Source: Chalciporus piperatus (taxonomy: Eukaryota; Basidiomycota; Agaricomycetes; Boletales; Boletaceae). Taken from it: 14,406 nucleotides of DNA. Under the pieces are notes generated by a model. The model saw nothing but the letters and a program-made list of their open reading frames with translations. It did no database searches and was not told the origin of the DNA. Below, piece after piece: positions 14,146-14,406 of the stretch. Numbering within the stretch: the first letter of the stretch is position 1; every line of letters starts with the position of its first letter. The stretch spans positions 1 to 14,406 of the forward strand of contig JBBPTG010000424.1 in NCBI GenBank assembly GCA_038093975.1, given 5' to 3'. The position numbers and the translations under genes are program-made.

Positions 14146-14406
14146 TTCAATTTCAAATGGTTACACAAGGCAGGTTCCCAAATGGGAAAAGCCGATGCCT
14201 TATCAAGAAGAGAAGATCACGCAATCGGTATCGAAGCAGATAACAAAGCTGTCCTTGTAATACCTCCGGACAGAATAGCTGCCACGTCAACTGTTCAGCT
14301 CTCAACCGATTCCGATCTAATCAAGAACAAAATCAGAAAAGCAACCTTCAAAATACGTGAAACAGAAGTCATGAAACTCTGTAAAGAACACGGCATTTGT
14401 GAAGAG
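14146..14406 (+). pseudogene. Element C pol, RNase H tail and integrase linker, cut by window edge
   Basis: The same frame as upstream continues after the premature TGA: FNFKWLHKAGSQMGKADALSRRED is the usual end of Ty3/Gypsy RNase H, followed by a variable linker (KAVLVIPPDRIA, LIKNKIRKATFKIRETEV) leading towards integrase. The integrase zinc-binding region would start beyond 14406. No further stop is present in the window. Confidence 0.85.

Noticed and set aside
1..14406. CRISPR array, bacterial operon or phage features
   Set aside because: No regularly spaced identical repeats and no ribosome-binding-site-led gene strings; all recognisable genes are eukaryotic retrotransposon genes.

Overview
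The window looks like a transposon graveyard in a fungal nuclear genome, most likely a basidiomycete. The evidence is wall-to-wall Ty3/Gypsy-type LTR retrotransposons, nested insertions, short introns with fungal signals (GTGAGT/GTAAGT donor, CTAAT branch, T-rich tract, TTAG acceptor), and no host gene I can recognise. The organism call is inference from these features, not from a marker gene.

Layout. (1) 1-835, minus strand: element A, with a 5' LTR (about 277-835) and the first 72 codons of its leader ORF, running off the left edge. (2) 836-4575, minus strand: element B, an older Gypsy copy with Gag, protease, reverse transcriptase, RNase H and part of integrase. It is broken by stops, frameshifts and deletions, and A sits in its integrase just after the second catalytic Asp. 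(3) 4597-5072, minus: fragment D, RNase H tail plus integrase zinc-binding region of a sister copy. (4) 5073-5772: no recognised gene; one hairpin and a CT-rich degenerate repeat. (5) 5773-7522: a 1.75-kb inverted-repeat element whose centre holds a reverse-transcriptase fragment from another Gypsy lineage. (6) 7523-9072: tandem repeats, including two related hairpins with compensatory changes; no convincing gene. (7) 9073-14406, plus strand: element C, same family as A, with LTR, leader ORF1, Gag, and Pol through the end of RNase H, running off the right edge.

How C appears to work. Its U3 has three TGA(C/G)TCA sites, a reverse CCAAT motif and a TATA box. The predicted transcript has a 69-nt intron in the LTR/leader. 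From 9394 to 10951 there is not one ATG on the plus strand in any frame, although about 25 CAT triplets occur there. The first ATG after the TATA box is that of Gag at 10952. This leader nevertheless carries a long reading frame (ORF1) without a single Met codon, conserved in frame in the diverged copy A. The arrangement fits leaky scanning: rare initiation at a non-AUG codon makes ORF1 protein, and the remaining ribosomes scan to Gag. Gag and Pol are joined by a -1 shift; both C (GGGAAAA) and B (TTTAAAA) have a correctly phased slippery heptamer a few codons before the Gag stop.

C is probably not autonomous as it stands: Pol has three in-frame stops. B and C stops are all explicable by single C-to-T or G-to-A changes.
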